This document shows, one piece after another, positions 17,094 to 25,552 of a DNA stretch of 64,000 bases. The stretch spans positions 1 to 64,000 of the forward strand of contig JALOOG010000002.1 of NCBI GenBank assembly GCA_025454525.1, read 5' to 3'. The position numbers were made by a program, and so were the translations under genes. Source of the stretch: Anaerolineae bacterium (GTDB lineage: Bacteria > Chloroflexota > Anaerolineae > Aggregatilineales > Phototrophicaceae). A model generated the notes under the pieces. The model was not told where the DNA came from. It searched no databases and saw only the letters and a program-made list of their open reading frames with translations. Numbering within the stretch: the first letter of the stretch is position 1; each line of letters opens with the position of its first letter.

Positions 17094-17993
17094 TCAGATC
17101 ACGGGATGAAGCATGTAACTTTGACAGATATACGGATCAAGTTCCGCTTCTGTTCCAAGCACTTTGGCCACCTCTGCATTCACGGTCAATAACAATGTGC
17201 GATACCCTTCCCGATGCGCCCAATCGCGGATCGCGGTCAACAATTGCCCGGTGAGCGGCTTGGGCGACCACAGATAAATATCGGCATTGCGTGGCGTATA
17301 CGCTTGTTGTTGACAGCACAAAAAAGCCTCTTGTCCCGACGCGCTGATCTGAAGGCGATGTGTGCGTTGTTGGTGGATCTCCGGCAAGATCTCCCAAACC
17401 CGATTCCACAACATCTCCCAGTGATAGGTCGCATTTTCGCTCCGTCCGACCGTCATCATCCAACCATCGATCTGAGCCGCGTTGCTATTGCCGTGTTCGT
17501 TGACTTTATAAAAGCCTTGTCCGGTTTTGGCCGCTAAGCTATAACGTTGCACTTGCGCGATCGGTTTTGTTGAGGGGGGGAGCGCCCCGATCGCGCTGGC
17601 GGTGATCAAACATTGTGTTTGACGATAAATCTCACGGATCAAGTCCGCGGTGATCTCGCTTTCGCCTAAGCGATGGACGACATGCACATGATCGCCAAAA
17701 GGCGCGGGTTCACTGCCCGGATACGCTTCCACATAACCGACGATCGCGCCGTCTTGTTCGGCGACCCATGCCAAACCCGTCCCCCGTAACAAGCGGCTCA
17801 GATGAATAGCAGCGGTTTCGATGCTCATCCACGCACCACCATGCGTCCACCGTTGATACAGCGTCAATTGGGCATAGGGCAAACTTTCGACTTGACCTTG
17901 TGGAGTCAAACGTTGCCATACCGGAATCCGCGCTTGAAACAAGCGTGCGATCGGATCAGTGTCATCTAAACGGGCGGGACGAAAGTGCATCAA
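17094..17993 (-). CDS. GNAT-like acetyltransferase protein
   Basis: A 299-residue protein starting with the GNAT-type FRPARLDDTDPIARLF strand-helix, followed by GLAWVAEQDGAIVGYVEAYPG (strands 3-4) and a HVVHRLGESEITADLI segment. The classic Q/RxxGxG/A acetyl-CoA loop is not obvious. The C-terminal half looks like a second, degenerate GNAT fold (REGYRTLLLTVNAEVAKVLG). The substrate is unknown. It lies between rsgA and the hydrolase-like gene. Confidence 0.6.
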   Translation of the reverse strand: MMHFRPARLDDTDPIARLFQARIPVWQRLTPQGQVESLPYAQLTLYQRWTHGGAWMSIETAAIHLSRLLRGTGLAWVAEQDGAIVGYVEAYPGSEPAPFGDHVHVVHRLGESEITADLIREIYRQTQCLITASAIGALPPSTKPIAQVQRYSLAAKTGQGFYKVNEHGNSNAAQIDGWMMTVGRSENATYHWEMLWNRVWEILPEIHQQRTHRLQISASGQEAFLCCQQQAYTPRNADIYLWSPKPLTGQLLTAIRDWAHREGYRTLLLTVNAEVAKVLGTEAELDPYICQSYMLHPVI

Positions 17994-18048
17994 GTTTTAT
18001 CCTTAGTCGAGTCGAGTCGATCGCGCAAATTTCAGCATGATGTGATGA

Positions 18049-19002
18049 TCAATAGATCGCGTAAATTTCGTCAAGTTCGGCCCGCAAATTCAAATAATGT
18101 TTGTAGCGTTTGACGCTGATCGCGCCTTCTTTGACCGCTTTTCGCACCGCACAGCCCGGTTCATCCCGATGCGCGCAATCCCCAAAGCGACACTTGACGA
18201 TATACGGCCCAAAGTCCACAAAGTAAGCATCTAATTCTTCTGGTTCAACATCCCATAGGGTCAAATAACGCATCCCCGGCGTATCTGCTAAATACCCGCC
18301 GACATCCAACTTGACTAACAGACTATCGCGGGTGGTATGCACGCCTTCTTGAGCATAACCGCTCACCTGTTTGACCGACCGCGCTAAATTCGGTTGAATC
18401 CGGTTGAGTAAGCTGCTTTTACCCACCCCAGACGGGCCGGTACATGTGGAGATCTTGTCTTTGAGGATGTTTTGGAGTTCTTGGATGCCCGTGTTTAAAA
18501 ACGCACTGGTATATAACACGGTGTAATTCATCCGCTCATACGGCGCAAATTTGGTGGCAATCTCACGAGGATCTTCTAAATCGACCTTGTTCACCACGAT
18601 CACGCTGTCTAATTCAGCTTTCTCCGCCGCAGCCAATAAACGATCCAACATCATCAGATCGGGGCTAGGTTGCGCGGCCGCGAGGACAAAAATCGCTTGA
18701 TCGGCATTCGCAATGATCACCTGTTCGCGTAAGGGTTCACCCCCGCCGCGATTGCCTTCAGTTCGCACCGCCCGCGAAAGCACCGTATGACGGTCTTCGA
18801 CCGATTCGATCACGCCTTTGTCGCCGTCTTCGTCGTCATGCAGAATGGTGATGGTAACCCGGTCGCCGATCGCCGCCACATCGGACGATTGCGCCTCTTC
18901 TAATAACCGCCCGCGCAAACGACACATATAGATCGTGCCGTCTGCCACTTCTACCCAAAAAAAACCACTCTGCTCTTTGACCACTAATCCAGCTTCTGGC
19001 AA
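18049..19002 (-). CDS. rsgA: Small ribosomal subunit biogenesis GTPase RsgA
   Basis: RsgA is a circularly permuted GTPase that helps mature the 30S subunit. It has an N-terminal OB domain (GDRVTITILHDDED), then the permuted order NKVD (G4), GPSGVGKSSLLN (G1), a T-T-R switch, DTPGMRYL (G3), and the C-terminal zinc knuckle C-x-x-x-x-C-x-H-x5-C within CRFGDCAHRDEPGC. The start is TTG, 8 bases after AAGGAG. Length 317 is typical. Confidence 0.94.
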   Translation of the reverse strand: MPEAGLVVKEQSGFFWVEVADGTIYMCRLRGRLLEEAQSSDVAAIGDRVTITILHDDEDGDKGVIESVEDRHTVLSRAVRTEGNRGGGEPLREQVIIANADQAIFVLAAAQPSPDLMMLDRLLAAAEKAELDSVIVVNKVDLEDPREIATKFAPYERMNYTVLYTSAFLNTGIQELQNILKDKISTCTGPSGVGKSSLLNRIQPNLARSVKQVSGYAQEGVHTTRDSLLVKLDVGGYLADTPGMRYLTLWDVEPEELDAYFVDFGPYIVKCRFGDCAHRDEPGCAVRKAVKEGAISVKRYKHYLNLRAELDEIYAIY

Positions 19003-19099
19003 AGGCGATACTCCTTGATTGGCTATTGCGTAAATAAAATTGGCGTGCTATGTCTAAGCCGCTACCTCTATTATAGCCAAAAATCAAGGCCGGTGAGCA

Positions 19100-19891
19100 T
19101 TAGAAGATATGACCAATCGCGATTAGGATCACAAACATCAACCCATAACCCACTTCTTGTACCCCGATCACCTTGGCCGGGCGCGCTTTACGCCATGCCG
19201 ATAAGCCTACCACGCATCGCACGGTCAAGACGGCCATCGCGATCAACACCGTCCAGATCAAGATCCCCGTCCCAACCGCGATCGCAAACAACCCGAAACC
19301 GATCCCGTGCGCGATGATCGGCAGATCGCGTCGGATCGTCTCACCGCGTTCTAAGCGCAATCGGGCGCGCACATAAAACACCGCGCCAATCCCCTTCACC
19401 GCTAAGGCAAACCAGAGCGCTAAAGCGATGATCCCTGGCCATCCCTGAATCAAGGTGAAAATGGTGACGATCACACCGGGGACACTGGCACCGATCACCT
19501 CGGCCCGGAGATCGCGGCCCTGATAGCGTAGATCATCGTACAATTGCCAAGCGATCAACGGGAGCGCGATCAACAAGGGCCATAACACCGTCCAGGCGAC
19601 TCCGGTCAAGAGAAAACCGAGTCCGGCGATCAACGCGATCCCGCCATAGATCAGGATAAACCGACGGGCGATCCACGTTCGGGGGACATGACGATGCGCG
19701 ATGCGGTCTTTGAGCCACACTTTGAGCGGTTGACGCAATAAAAACAGCGCTAAGGCGGTGATGCTCAACATGACACCGGCCGCACTAGGCGCGATCATCA
19801 ACCCCAACACGATCGGCTCACCGATAAATCCCCAACCCCCATGTTCGGTAGGAAGTGCGATCGTGCGCCAGCGTATCAACTTGGTTTTCAT
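19100..19891 (-). CDS. YwiC-like membrane protein
   Basis: A polytopic protein of 263 residues with about eight membrane helices. The start ALPTEHGGWGF-GEP is the hallmark of YwiC-like proteins, and the RQPLK-W motif follows near residue 64. The ATG at 19891 has AAAGGATG 7 bases upstream. In Bacillus subtilis, ywiC lies beside the narK-fnr nitrate respiration genes; here it lies 90 bases downstream of nirK on the same strand. The function of the family is not known. Confidence 0.8.
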   Translation of the reverse strand: MKTKLIRWRTIALPTEHGGWGFIGEPIVLGLMIAPSAAGVMLSITALALFLLRQPLKVWLKDRIAHRHVPRTWIARRFILIYGGIALIAGLGFLLTGVAWTVLWPLLIALPLIAWQLYDDLRYQGRDLRAEVIGASVPGVIVTIFTLIQGWPGIIALALWFALAVKGIGAVFYVRARLRLERGETIRRDLPIIAHGIGFGLFAIAVGTGILIWTVLIAMAVLTVRCVVGLSAWRKARPAKVIGVQEVGYGLMFVILIAIGHIF

Positions 19892-19981
19892 CTGTACATC
19901 CTTTAAACGCAACAGCGACCCCCACATTTGGATCGCTGTTGCCTACCACTACCATCACATTCGTTTTGTTCGCAACGCGGA

Positions 19982-21520
19982 TCAATGTCCTGCGTCGTTC
20001 ACCATCTCATCACTATGGAACACCGCGGGGTTATCAGCGCCGTCCACATACAAGAACCCAACTAACCCACGCTCTAAGCGGCTTAACGCATGATCCACGA
20101 GGATATAACGCCCCGGCACTTCTAGCGCAAATTCCACCATGGTTGCGCCCCCCGGTGCGACTGTCGTCGTCTGCACATCGGTGAGCGGCGGCGCGGTAAT
20201 CGACGCTTGATCATACACGCGGTCAAAAATTTCGCCGATCACATGGAAAGAAGAGGTCGCATTCGGCCCACCGACCCCAAAGTAAATCCGTACCGTTTCG
20301 CCGACTTCGGCGCGCAGGGCAAATTCATCTTGAGCCAAACCACCGGCCGCGCCATTGAATACGTAAAATTCGGGGTCTTCATCCAACATTTTCTCATGGC
20401 TAAAGTCTAAGTGTCCAGTCGTGCCGAAAGGTTGTTCGGTGTAGATCTCGCCTTGCATCACGTAAAATTCACGATCCACCGTGGGTAAACCGCCGGCCGG
20501 TTCAACCAAGATCAAGCCATACATGCCAGAGGTGATGTGATGCGCTACGCTAGGAGTCGCGCAATGATACACATACAAGCCCGGTTGCAACGCTTGGAAC
20601 GTGAATGATGTTTCACCGCCCGGCATCGTTTGTGTATAAACCGCGCCACCGCCCGGCCCCGTCACCGAATGCAGATCGATCGAGTGTGGCAGTTGACTAT
20701 CGCTTTGATTGGCAAGGTAAATTTCGACGGTATCCCCTTCACGAACGCGAAGCATCGGCCCCGGTACTTGTCCGTCAAACGTCATATACCGATAAGTGCT
20801 ACCATCTGCCAAGATCCCATTGACTTCTACCGCGTTGAGGTCAAAGCGCACGGTTTGCGGCCCGCGATCCCCTACAGAGGGCGGCACATCGGCCGGATTT
20901 CGCACGATCGACACCGCATCAGCAATCGCCGGGGCTGCTGTAGTTTCCGCAGCTGGTACAGCGGCGGTGTAATCGCCCGCAGGTTGCGATTCTTCGGTTC
21001 CAACGGTGGTCGTTTCACTGGCGATCACCCGAAACACGCCTTTCATGCCGATGTCACGATGCCCAGGGATCGAACAATAATACTCAAAGTCCCCTGCTTG
21101 TGAGGCCACAAATTCTAACACGACCGTTTGTTCATCGGCGTTCATTTCGCCTGTATACGCACCAAATTCATCGATCTTGAGGTCATGTAAAACCGGATCG
21201 CCGTTGATCACGGTAAGACGCACCGTATCCCCTTGATTCACCACCAATTCCGGATTGACCACCCCATCGATCGCACCACCGACCCCCACAAATGCCATTG
21301 CCGGAGTCCCGCCGATTACCATGCGTAGGGTAAATTCAACGGTTTGGGCTTGCGCGCTCACGGTCTCGTTATGAGGATGCGCTTGGGCGCGGGCAACCGC
21401 AGTTTGCTCTTGCGCGTCTACGGTGATCAATTCGATCCGAATTGGCAGTAACGCTAATACCAAGAATGTGATAGCGCCCACCACAACCGCCACAAAATTA
21501 GAACTAAGCTGCTTACTCAT
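19982..21520 (-). CDS. nirK: Copper nitrite reductase with N-terminal cupredoxin domain
   Basis: NirK reduces nitrite to nitric oxide outside the membrane. The 512-residue protein has an N-terminal membrane anchor or signal (about residues 9-31), then an extra cupredoxin domain (about 60-170) with type 1 copper ligands in VLHDLKI and YYCSIPGHRDIGMKG. After an Ala/Thr-rich linker come the two NirK cupredoxin domains: PHSIDLH (type 2 His), VYHCATPSVAHHITSGMYG (type 1 Cys, His, Met plus type 2 His) and SSFHVIGEIFD (third type 2 His). The extra domain could pass electrons to the core. It overlaps the ferredoxin gene by four bases. Confidence 0.92.
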   Translation of the reverse strand: MSKQLSSNFVAVVVGAITFLVLALLPIRIELITVDAQEQTAVARAQAHPHNETVSAQAQTVEFTLRMVIGGTPAMAFVGVGGAIDGVVNPELVVNQGDTVRLTVINGDPVLHDLKIDEFGAYTGEMNADEQTVVLEFVASQAGDFEYYCSIPGHRDIGMKGVFRVIASETTTVGTEESQPAGDYTAAVPAAETTAAPAIADAVSIVRNPADVPPSVGDRGPQTVRFDLNAVEVNGILADGSTYRYMTFDGQVPGPMLRVREGDTVEIYLANQSDSQLPHSIDLHSVTGPGGGAVYTQTMPGGETSFTFQALQPGLYVYHCATPSVAHHITSGMYGLILVEPAGGLPTVDREFYVMQGEIYTEQPFGTTGHLDFSHEKMLDEDPEFYVFNGAAGGLAQDEFALRAEVGETVRIYFGVGGPNATSSFHVIGEIFDRVYDQASITAPPLTDVQTTTVAPGGATMVEFALEVPGRYILVDHALSRLERGLVGFLYVDGADNPAVFHSDEMVNDAGH

Positions 21521-21747
21521 GATTTTCCCTCTTTCAATGGATCAATATTAATAACTAGGTAGGGCAATTCGATCGACTCGGTGGGACAGAGTTCCTCACA
21601 GCACGCACAATAGATACATTGAGCAGGAGACAATAAAGCGACCTTATCATCGCGCCATCCCAGCGCCCCAGTCGGGCAACTGAGGATACACGCGCCGCAC
21701 CCAATGCAACGCTCCCCCGTAATCAATGGAAACCATTCCCCGTCCAT
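21517..21747 (-). CDS. 2[4Fe-4S] ferredoxin
   Basis: A 76-residue bacterial-type ferredoxin. Two cluster-binding motifs are complete: CIGCGACILSCPTG (near residue 14) and CIYCACCEELCPTE (near residue 44). No signal peptide, so it is cytosolic. Its stop overlaps the nirK start (ATGA), so the two are coupled. Because NirK acts outside the membrane, direct electron transfer is doubtful; a regulatory or maturation link is possible. Confidence 0.9.
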   Translation of the reverse strand: MDGEWFPLITGERCIGCGACILSCPTGALGWRDDKVALLSPAQCIYCACCEELCPTESIELPYLVINIDPLKEGKS

Positions 21748-21805
21748 CTCATCGCCTCTTTCCTATGACTTACTTTGATGGTAGTGGCAAAGGGAAGCAG
21801 TGTAT

Positions 21806-21819
21806 TTAAGCTGGCTTAA
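21806..21819. promoter_or_regulatory. 14-bp palindrome upstream of ferredoxin-nirK
   Basis: TTAAGC-TG-GCTTAA is perfectly symmetric and lies 59-72 bases before the ferredoxin start on the - strand. Its layout (two short half-sites in 14 bases) resembles Fnr/Dnr-type boxes, though the half-site differs from TTGAT. Confidence 0.5.
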
Positions 21820-21832
21820 GTTGACCCAGTGT

Positions 21833-21848
21833 TGTGAAATTTGTCACA
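21833..21848. promoter_or_regulatory. Perfect Crp-type operator upstream of ferredoxin-nirK
   Basis: TGTGAAATTTGTCACA matches TGTGA-N6-TCACA exactly, the known consensus for Crp. It lies 86-101 bases before the ferredoxin start and 20 bases after the end of the Crp/Fnr-family gene. It is the natural candidate operator for that regulator or for another cAMP receptor. Confidence 0.65.
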
Positions 21849-21867
21849 GTGAAGGAATGACATTCGT

Positions 21868-22530
21868 CTATAGCAAAGCAATGGAGCGGAGTTGTGCCTC
21901 GTTGATGATCTCAATGCGATGACGATTAAAGCGGATCGCACCTAGGGTTTCTAATTCCTTCAACACCACACTGATTGTTTGAGGGGTGGTATTCAGATAG
22001 GCGGCGATACTGGTTCGTGTCACTCCCGGCCCACTCAATTGAGGATCATTCGATTGTTTAAGGAGAAAACGCGCTAATCGCACCGTCACCGAATACAGCG
22101 CGAGGTCTTCGATCTGCCCGACTAAGGTGCGTACTCGCTTGGCTAACATCTGGATCACGCGCAAGGCAACCGACGGATTCCGTAGCAAGACCTGATGAAT
22201 CGCATCCGACGGCACTAACCACACCTCCACGCTTTCGCTGAGTGCGCCTGCGTTGGCGGGATTATCGCCGCGATCTAACGCGCCGATGTCGTTAAAGGTA
22301 TTACCCGGGCCGCAAAAGCGTAAAATGTGTTCGTTTCCGGCGGCACTCAACTTAAAGATTTTGACTCGCCCTGTTTCGACGATCCATAACCCTTGCGCGG
22401 GTTCACCTTCTAAAAACAGCACCTCACCCGCCTGAAAACGTTGTAAGGTCATCTGTTCACTCATATACTGAAAATCATCGGTGCTGATCCCTTCAAAATA
22501 GGGAATCATCCGCAAGTAATCCGTATTCAT
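21868..22530 (-). CDS. Crp/Fnr-family regulator, probable control of nirK
   Basis: A 220-residue regulator: N-terminal cyclic-nucleotide-like beta roll (about 1-115), dimer helix (SVALRVIQMLAKRVRTLVGQIE) and C-terminal winged helix (TRTSIAAYLNTTPQTISVVLKELE). Only one Cys (in RFCGPG) is present, so it cannot bind an Fnr-type Fe-S cluster; it is closer to the Dnr/NnrR style that senses NO. The recognition helix TTPQTISVV lacks the Crp R-E-x-x-x-R pattern, so its target is uncertain. The ATG at 22530 follows TAGGAG by about 5 bases. It lies immediately upstream of ferredoxin-nirK on the same strand. Confidence 0.85.
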   Translation of the reverse strand: MNTDYLRMIPYFEGISTDDFQYMSEQMTLQRFQAGEVLFLEGEPAQGLWIVETGRVKIFKLSAAGNEHILRFCGPGNTFNDIGALDRGDNPANAGALSESVEVWLVPSDAIHQVLLRNPSVALRVIQMLAKRVRTLVGQIEDLALYSVTVRLARFLLKQSNDPQLSGPGVTRTSIAAYLNTTPQTISVVLKELETLGAIRFNRHRIEIINEAQLRSIALL

Positions 22531-22620
22531 CCGACTCCTAACGCTAAAGCAAACCCAAACACCCATCATCCGACAGGTGTTTTACAGGCTATTTTAGCGT
22601 TAAATTTAGCGCGATTACAC

Positions 22621-23772
22621 CTATTGTTCTGGAACTTCGATCCCATAAACACTGACTGAATCACTCGGAGCAAAGTAATAACTGTTGAAACCAATGCCTG
22701 CTTTTAAGAGGCAAACGGGAACGTTAGGATAATTGATGCGGATCAAAGTCAGGCGGTGTTGACCAGGTTCTAAGTTGCTTAGATCAACCGTTACCGGAAG
22801 ATCGGTGTTGATCGTCCCCGGATTCACCGCGCCATAAAACGTCATTTGATCCGGTTGCACGGGAACTTGTTGATCGTTCAAGAGCATCATCAACGCCACA
22901 GTTTGATGATCGTGATTGGTAGAATTACTTGTCCCGCCGTAACCAAAGTGGATCTCAAATGATAGTTCATCGTGCGCTTGAAGATAAACATCAAAACCGG
23001 CCCATGTCTCGAGCGCATCGTTCAAAGTTACATTCAAGGTAATCCCGTTTTGGCTTCCCCTAAGATGTTCTAAGTCCACCTGTGGCATCACACGATATTC
23101 GCGTTCCATCGGTGGATGATAGCCTGCAAGCAATGTGACTCGTTGGACATAATTAGAATTTATACCATAACGCTGTAGAGGTGCATCTTCAACCCCGATC
23201 ACCAATAACTCATGCGTGCCAGAAGGTAAAGGCGGAAGTTGCATGGTAAAACGACCTTGCTCTTTTGGCCCCAAGGTGATCGCTTTGAACGCGGTATCTT
23301 CCGGTACATCGACAAACACATCGGTTAGCTGAATTTGATTTAGGAAAACGTAGTATCGGATCGTGATCGGAGTCACGTCCTCTGGTGCATGGTGATACAC
23401 ACGATATTCCCCTTGGAAGGGGACATCGGCTTCGACACGCGCTGTCCGATCCCCAACTAATTCGATAAAATTTGAGAAACTATCCACCTCAATGTTGTAT
23501 GCGACCCCTTGATCAAATGGGGGATCGGCAATCGACTCATCAAATGTCGCAGGTTGAAACATCCCCGGTGGGGGTTCATAAAAATCACAGAATCCGGTGT
23601 TCGGACTAGGGGTGATCTCAAGTTGTGAAAACGGGTCACTAATCGTGACCCATTCAGAAGTAGGTGTGGGTTCTTGTGAAATCGTTGGATGTTCACGAAA
23701 TAACATCCACCCTAATCCTATAAAACTGATCAAAAGCAACAAGCTCGCAAAGCTACGGGTTATAAACTTCAT
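22621..23772 (-). CDS. Secreted or membrane-anchored protein of unknown function
   Basis: A 383-residue protein with an N-terminal membrane segment (MKFITRSFASLLLLISFIGLG) and the rest outside. The mature part looks all-beta, with repeated strands and turns (for example FTMQLPPLPSGTHELLVIGVED and LSNLEPGQHRLTLIRI). Two Cys (in FCDFYE and VCLLKAG) could form a disulphide. I see no enzyme motif. AGAGGGG precedes the ATG by about 10 bases. It shares strand with the nirK block but is upstream of the regulator. Confidence 0.6.
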   Translation of the reverse strand: MKFITRSFASLLLLISFIGLGWMLFREHPTISQEPTPTSEWVTISDPFSQLEITPSPNTGFCDFYEPPPGMFQPATFDESIADPPFDQGVAYNIEVDSFSNFIELVGDRTARVEADVPFQGEYRVYHHAPEDVTPITIRYYVFLNQIQLTDVFVDVPEDTAFKAITLGPKEQGRFTMQLPPLPSGTHELLVIGVEDAPLQRYGINSNYVQRVTLLAGYHPPMEREYRVMPQVDLEHLRGSQNGITLNVTLNDALETWAGFDVYLQAHDELSFEIHFGYGGTSNSTNHDHQTVALMMLLNDQQVPVQPDQMTFYGAVNPGTINTDLPVTVDLSNLEPGQHRLTLIRINYPNVPVCLLKAGIGFNSYYFAPSDSVSVYGIEVPEQ

Positions 23773-23998
23773 CTAACAAAACCCCTCTGACGTAAAGCGT
23801 AGGTCGTCAATGACTTATTCCATTTCGGTTAAAATTATACATTGAATTTTAGTCTTTTATTCTGAAATTAAAAGAAATATTTCAATGAATTAAGATAAAA
23901 ACTCAAAGAATGAGAAAAAAGCACCATTTGTAAATTAATTAAATAGTATACAGGCTGTAAATAGATGAATGTTGTACCCCACCGATCCACATACCCGC

Positions 23999-24026
23999 TT
24001 GACACCCTTGTATGAACCTTTATAAT
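23999..24026 (+). promoter_or_regulatory. Near-consensus promoter for TetR-SDR operon
   Basis: TTGACA (23999-24004), a 16-base spacer and TATAAT (24021-24026) form the best sigma-70-like promoter in the window. Transcription would begin near 24033, about 40 bases before the GTG start. Confidence 0.8.
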
Positions 24027-24031
24027 CTAAT

Positions 24032-24062
24032 CTTGATTCGATTAAATTTAACCCTAATCAAG
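24032..24062. promoter_or_regulatory. Candidate TetR autoregulatory operator
   Basis: CTTGATT (24032-24038) and AATCAAG (24056-24062) are exact inverted repeats 17 bases apart, placed over the expected transcription start of the TetR gene. That is where a repressor of its own operon would bind. The second arm overlaps the AAGGA ribosome site. Confidence 0.5.
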
Positions 24063-24073
24063 GATGATGCTCA

Positions 24074-24727
24074 GTGGCGCGTAAACCTGCTGACCAATCC
24101 GTTAACCGAGAAGACATCTTACTGGCCGCCGCAGAGGTATTACGGCGCAATGGCTATGAGGCGACCACCATGAAAGACATCGCCGCCCAAGTTAACCTCA
24201 CCGCCGCCAGTTTATATCATCATTTCACCAACAAAGACTCGTTGCTCTTGGCTGTCTTAGAAGGCGGTTTAGAGCAGGTGATCGAACAAATGGAGCCGAT
24301 CCTCGCCTCTGAACAAAGTTGCGCGTTCAAACTCCGTCAAATGATCCGCGTGCATATCACCTCACTGACTGAAAATACGGCGGTGGGTGCGGCCATGGTG
24401 TTTGAAGTGCGCCCGTTAATGGCGTTTCGCCCCCCACCCCGCAATGGCAATCAATTTGATGCCGAAGCAGCCGAAGATTTTATCCGTCGACGTGATACCT
24501 TTTTCGCCCGCCGTGACTATTTTGAAAACTTGTTTCGGCGCGTCGTGCGTGAGGGAGTCGATCGTGGCGAATTTCAAACCGAAAACGCGACGATCTTGGT
24601 AAAAACGATGCTTGGGGCGCATAATTGGGTCGCGATCTGGTATCGCGAGACCGGCCCGCTCACAGGTGAACAGATCGCCACCTTGATCGCCGATACTTTT
24701 TTACGTTCATTGCAACCTAAAGGATAA
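24074..24727 (+). CDS. TetR-family transcriptional regulator
   Basis: A 217-residue regulator. The DNA-binding helices are NREDILLAAAEVLRRNGYEATTMKDIAAQVNLTAASLYHHFTNKDSLLLAVLEGGL (about 10-63), the standard TetR signature. The C-terminal ligand domain is alpha-helical with no recognisable ligand. GTG start with AAGGA nine bases upstream. It sits 3 bases before an SDR gene, so it likely controls that gene and itself. Confidence 0.9.
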   Translation: MARKPADQSVNREDILLAAAEVLRRNGYEATTMKDIAAQVNLTAASLYHHFTNKDSLLLAVLEGGLEQVIEQMEPILASEQSCAFKLRQMIRVHITSLTENTAVGAAMVFEVRPLMAFRPPPRNGNQFDAEAAEDFIRRRDTFFARRDYFENLFRRVVREGVDRGEFQTENATILVKTMLGAHNWVAIWYRETGPLTGEQIATLIADTFLRSLQPKG

Positions 24728-24730
24728 AAA

Positions 24731-25552
24731 ATGCACTTATTACAAGATAAAGTCGCCTTGATCACCGGAAGCGGACGCGGGATCGGTGCAGCAACCGCCA
24801 AGTTATTCGCGCAACATGGCGCAAAAGTGATCGTGAACGATCTTGATCCCGCCCCTGCGGAAGAAACCGCGCATCAGATTATTCAAGCAGGCGGACAAGC
24901 GATCGCCGTGGCCGCCGATGTCACCGACGCGGGTGGGATCGAGGAATTGGTCGGTCAAACCGTGCAGGCCTATCAAGGGATCGATATTCTGGTCAATAAT
25001 GCGGGTTATACTTGGGACGGCATGGCGCACAAGATGAGTGAGGATCAATGGAACGCGATGTTAGCGATCCACCTTACCGCGCCGTTTAAGCTGATCCAAG
25101 CGACCATGCCCTACATGCGCGAGGCGGCCAAGCGCGAAAAAGAGACCCTTGGCGCACCCAAAGCGCGTAAGATCATCAATGTCAGTAGCACCAGTGGCAC
25201 TCGTGGCAATGTGGGACAACTCAATTATGCGGCCGGCAAAGCGGGCATTATCGGCCTGACTAAAACACTCTCCAAAGAATGGGGCCTGTTTAATATTCAG
25301 GTGAACGCGGTCGCTTTTGGGTTTATCGAAACGCGCCTCACCCAAGCGGATGAACAAGGGGACTTCACCGAACGCCAAGGCCGTCAGATCAAGTTAGGAA
25401 TCCCGGATCAAATGCGACAAATGGCGTTTATGATGATCCCGATGGGCCGGGCAGGCACTCCCGAAGAAGCGGCCGGCGCATTGCTCTTTTTCGCCAGCCC
25501 GCTCTCGGATTATGTATCGGGCCAAGTGTTAGAGGTGACGGGCGGACTCTAA
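24731..25552 (+). CDS. Short-chain dehydrogenase/reductase (FabG-like)
   Basis: A 273-residue classical SDR. The NAD(P) loop TGSGRGIG lies near residue 13, NNAG near 89, the catalytic Ser in NVSSTSGTRGN, and the Y-x-x-x-K pair in NYAAGKAG near residue 175. An unusual charged insert (REAAKREKETLGAPKARK, about 131-148) precedes the Ser strand. FabG-like reduction of 3-oxoacyl thioesters is possible, and the TetR partner fits fatty-acid control. Its stop overlaps the stop of the convergent lipoprotein gene. Confidence 0.85.
   Translation: MHLLQDKVALITGSGRGIGAATAKLFAQHGAKVIVNDLDPAPAEETAHQIIQAGGQAIAVAADVTDAGGIEELVGQTVQAYQGIDILVNNAGYTWDGMAHKMSEDQWNAMLAIHLTAPFKLIQATMPYMREAAKREKETLGAPKARKIINVSSTSGTRGNVGQLNYAAGKAGIIGLTKTLSKEWGLFNIQVNAVAFGFIETRLTQADEQGDFTERQGRQIKLGIPDQMRQMAFMMIPMGRAGTPEEAAGALLFFASPLSDYVSGQVLEVTGGL

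Larger units (their letters stand above)
23773..24073. other. AT-rich divergent intergenic region
   Basis: This 301-base gap is far richer in A and T than its surroundings. On the - strand, TATAAT (23839-23834) may serve the secreted protein. CATTGAA (23840-23846) is inverted at 23881-23887, and GAAATATTTC (23874-23883) is a palindrome. On the + strand it holds the promoter and inverted repeat described separately. No gene is seen. Confidence 0.6.

Noticed and set aside
20630-21103. Open frame of 157 codons antisense to nirK
   Set aside because: It covers the copper-site region of nirK; composition follows from the codons of the true gene.
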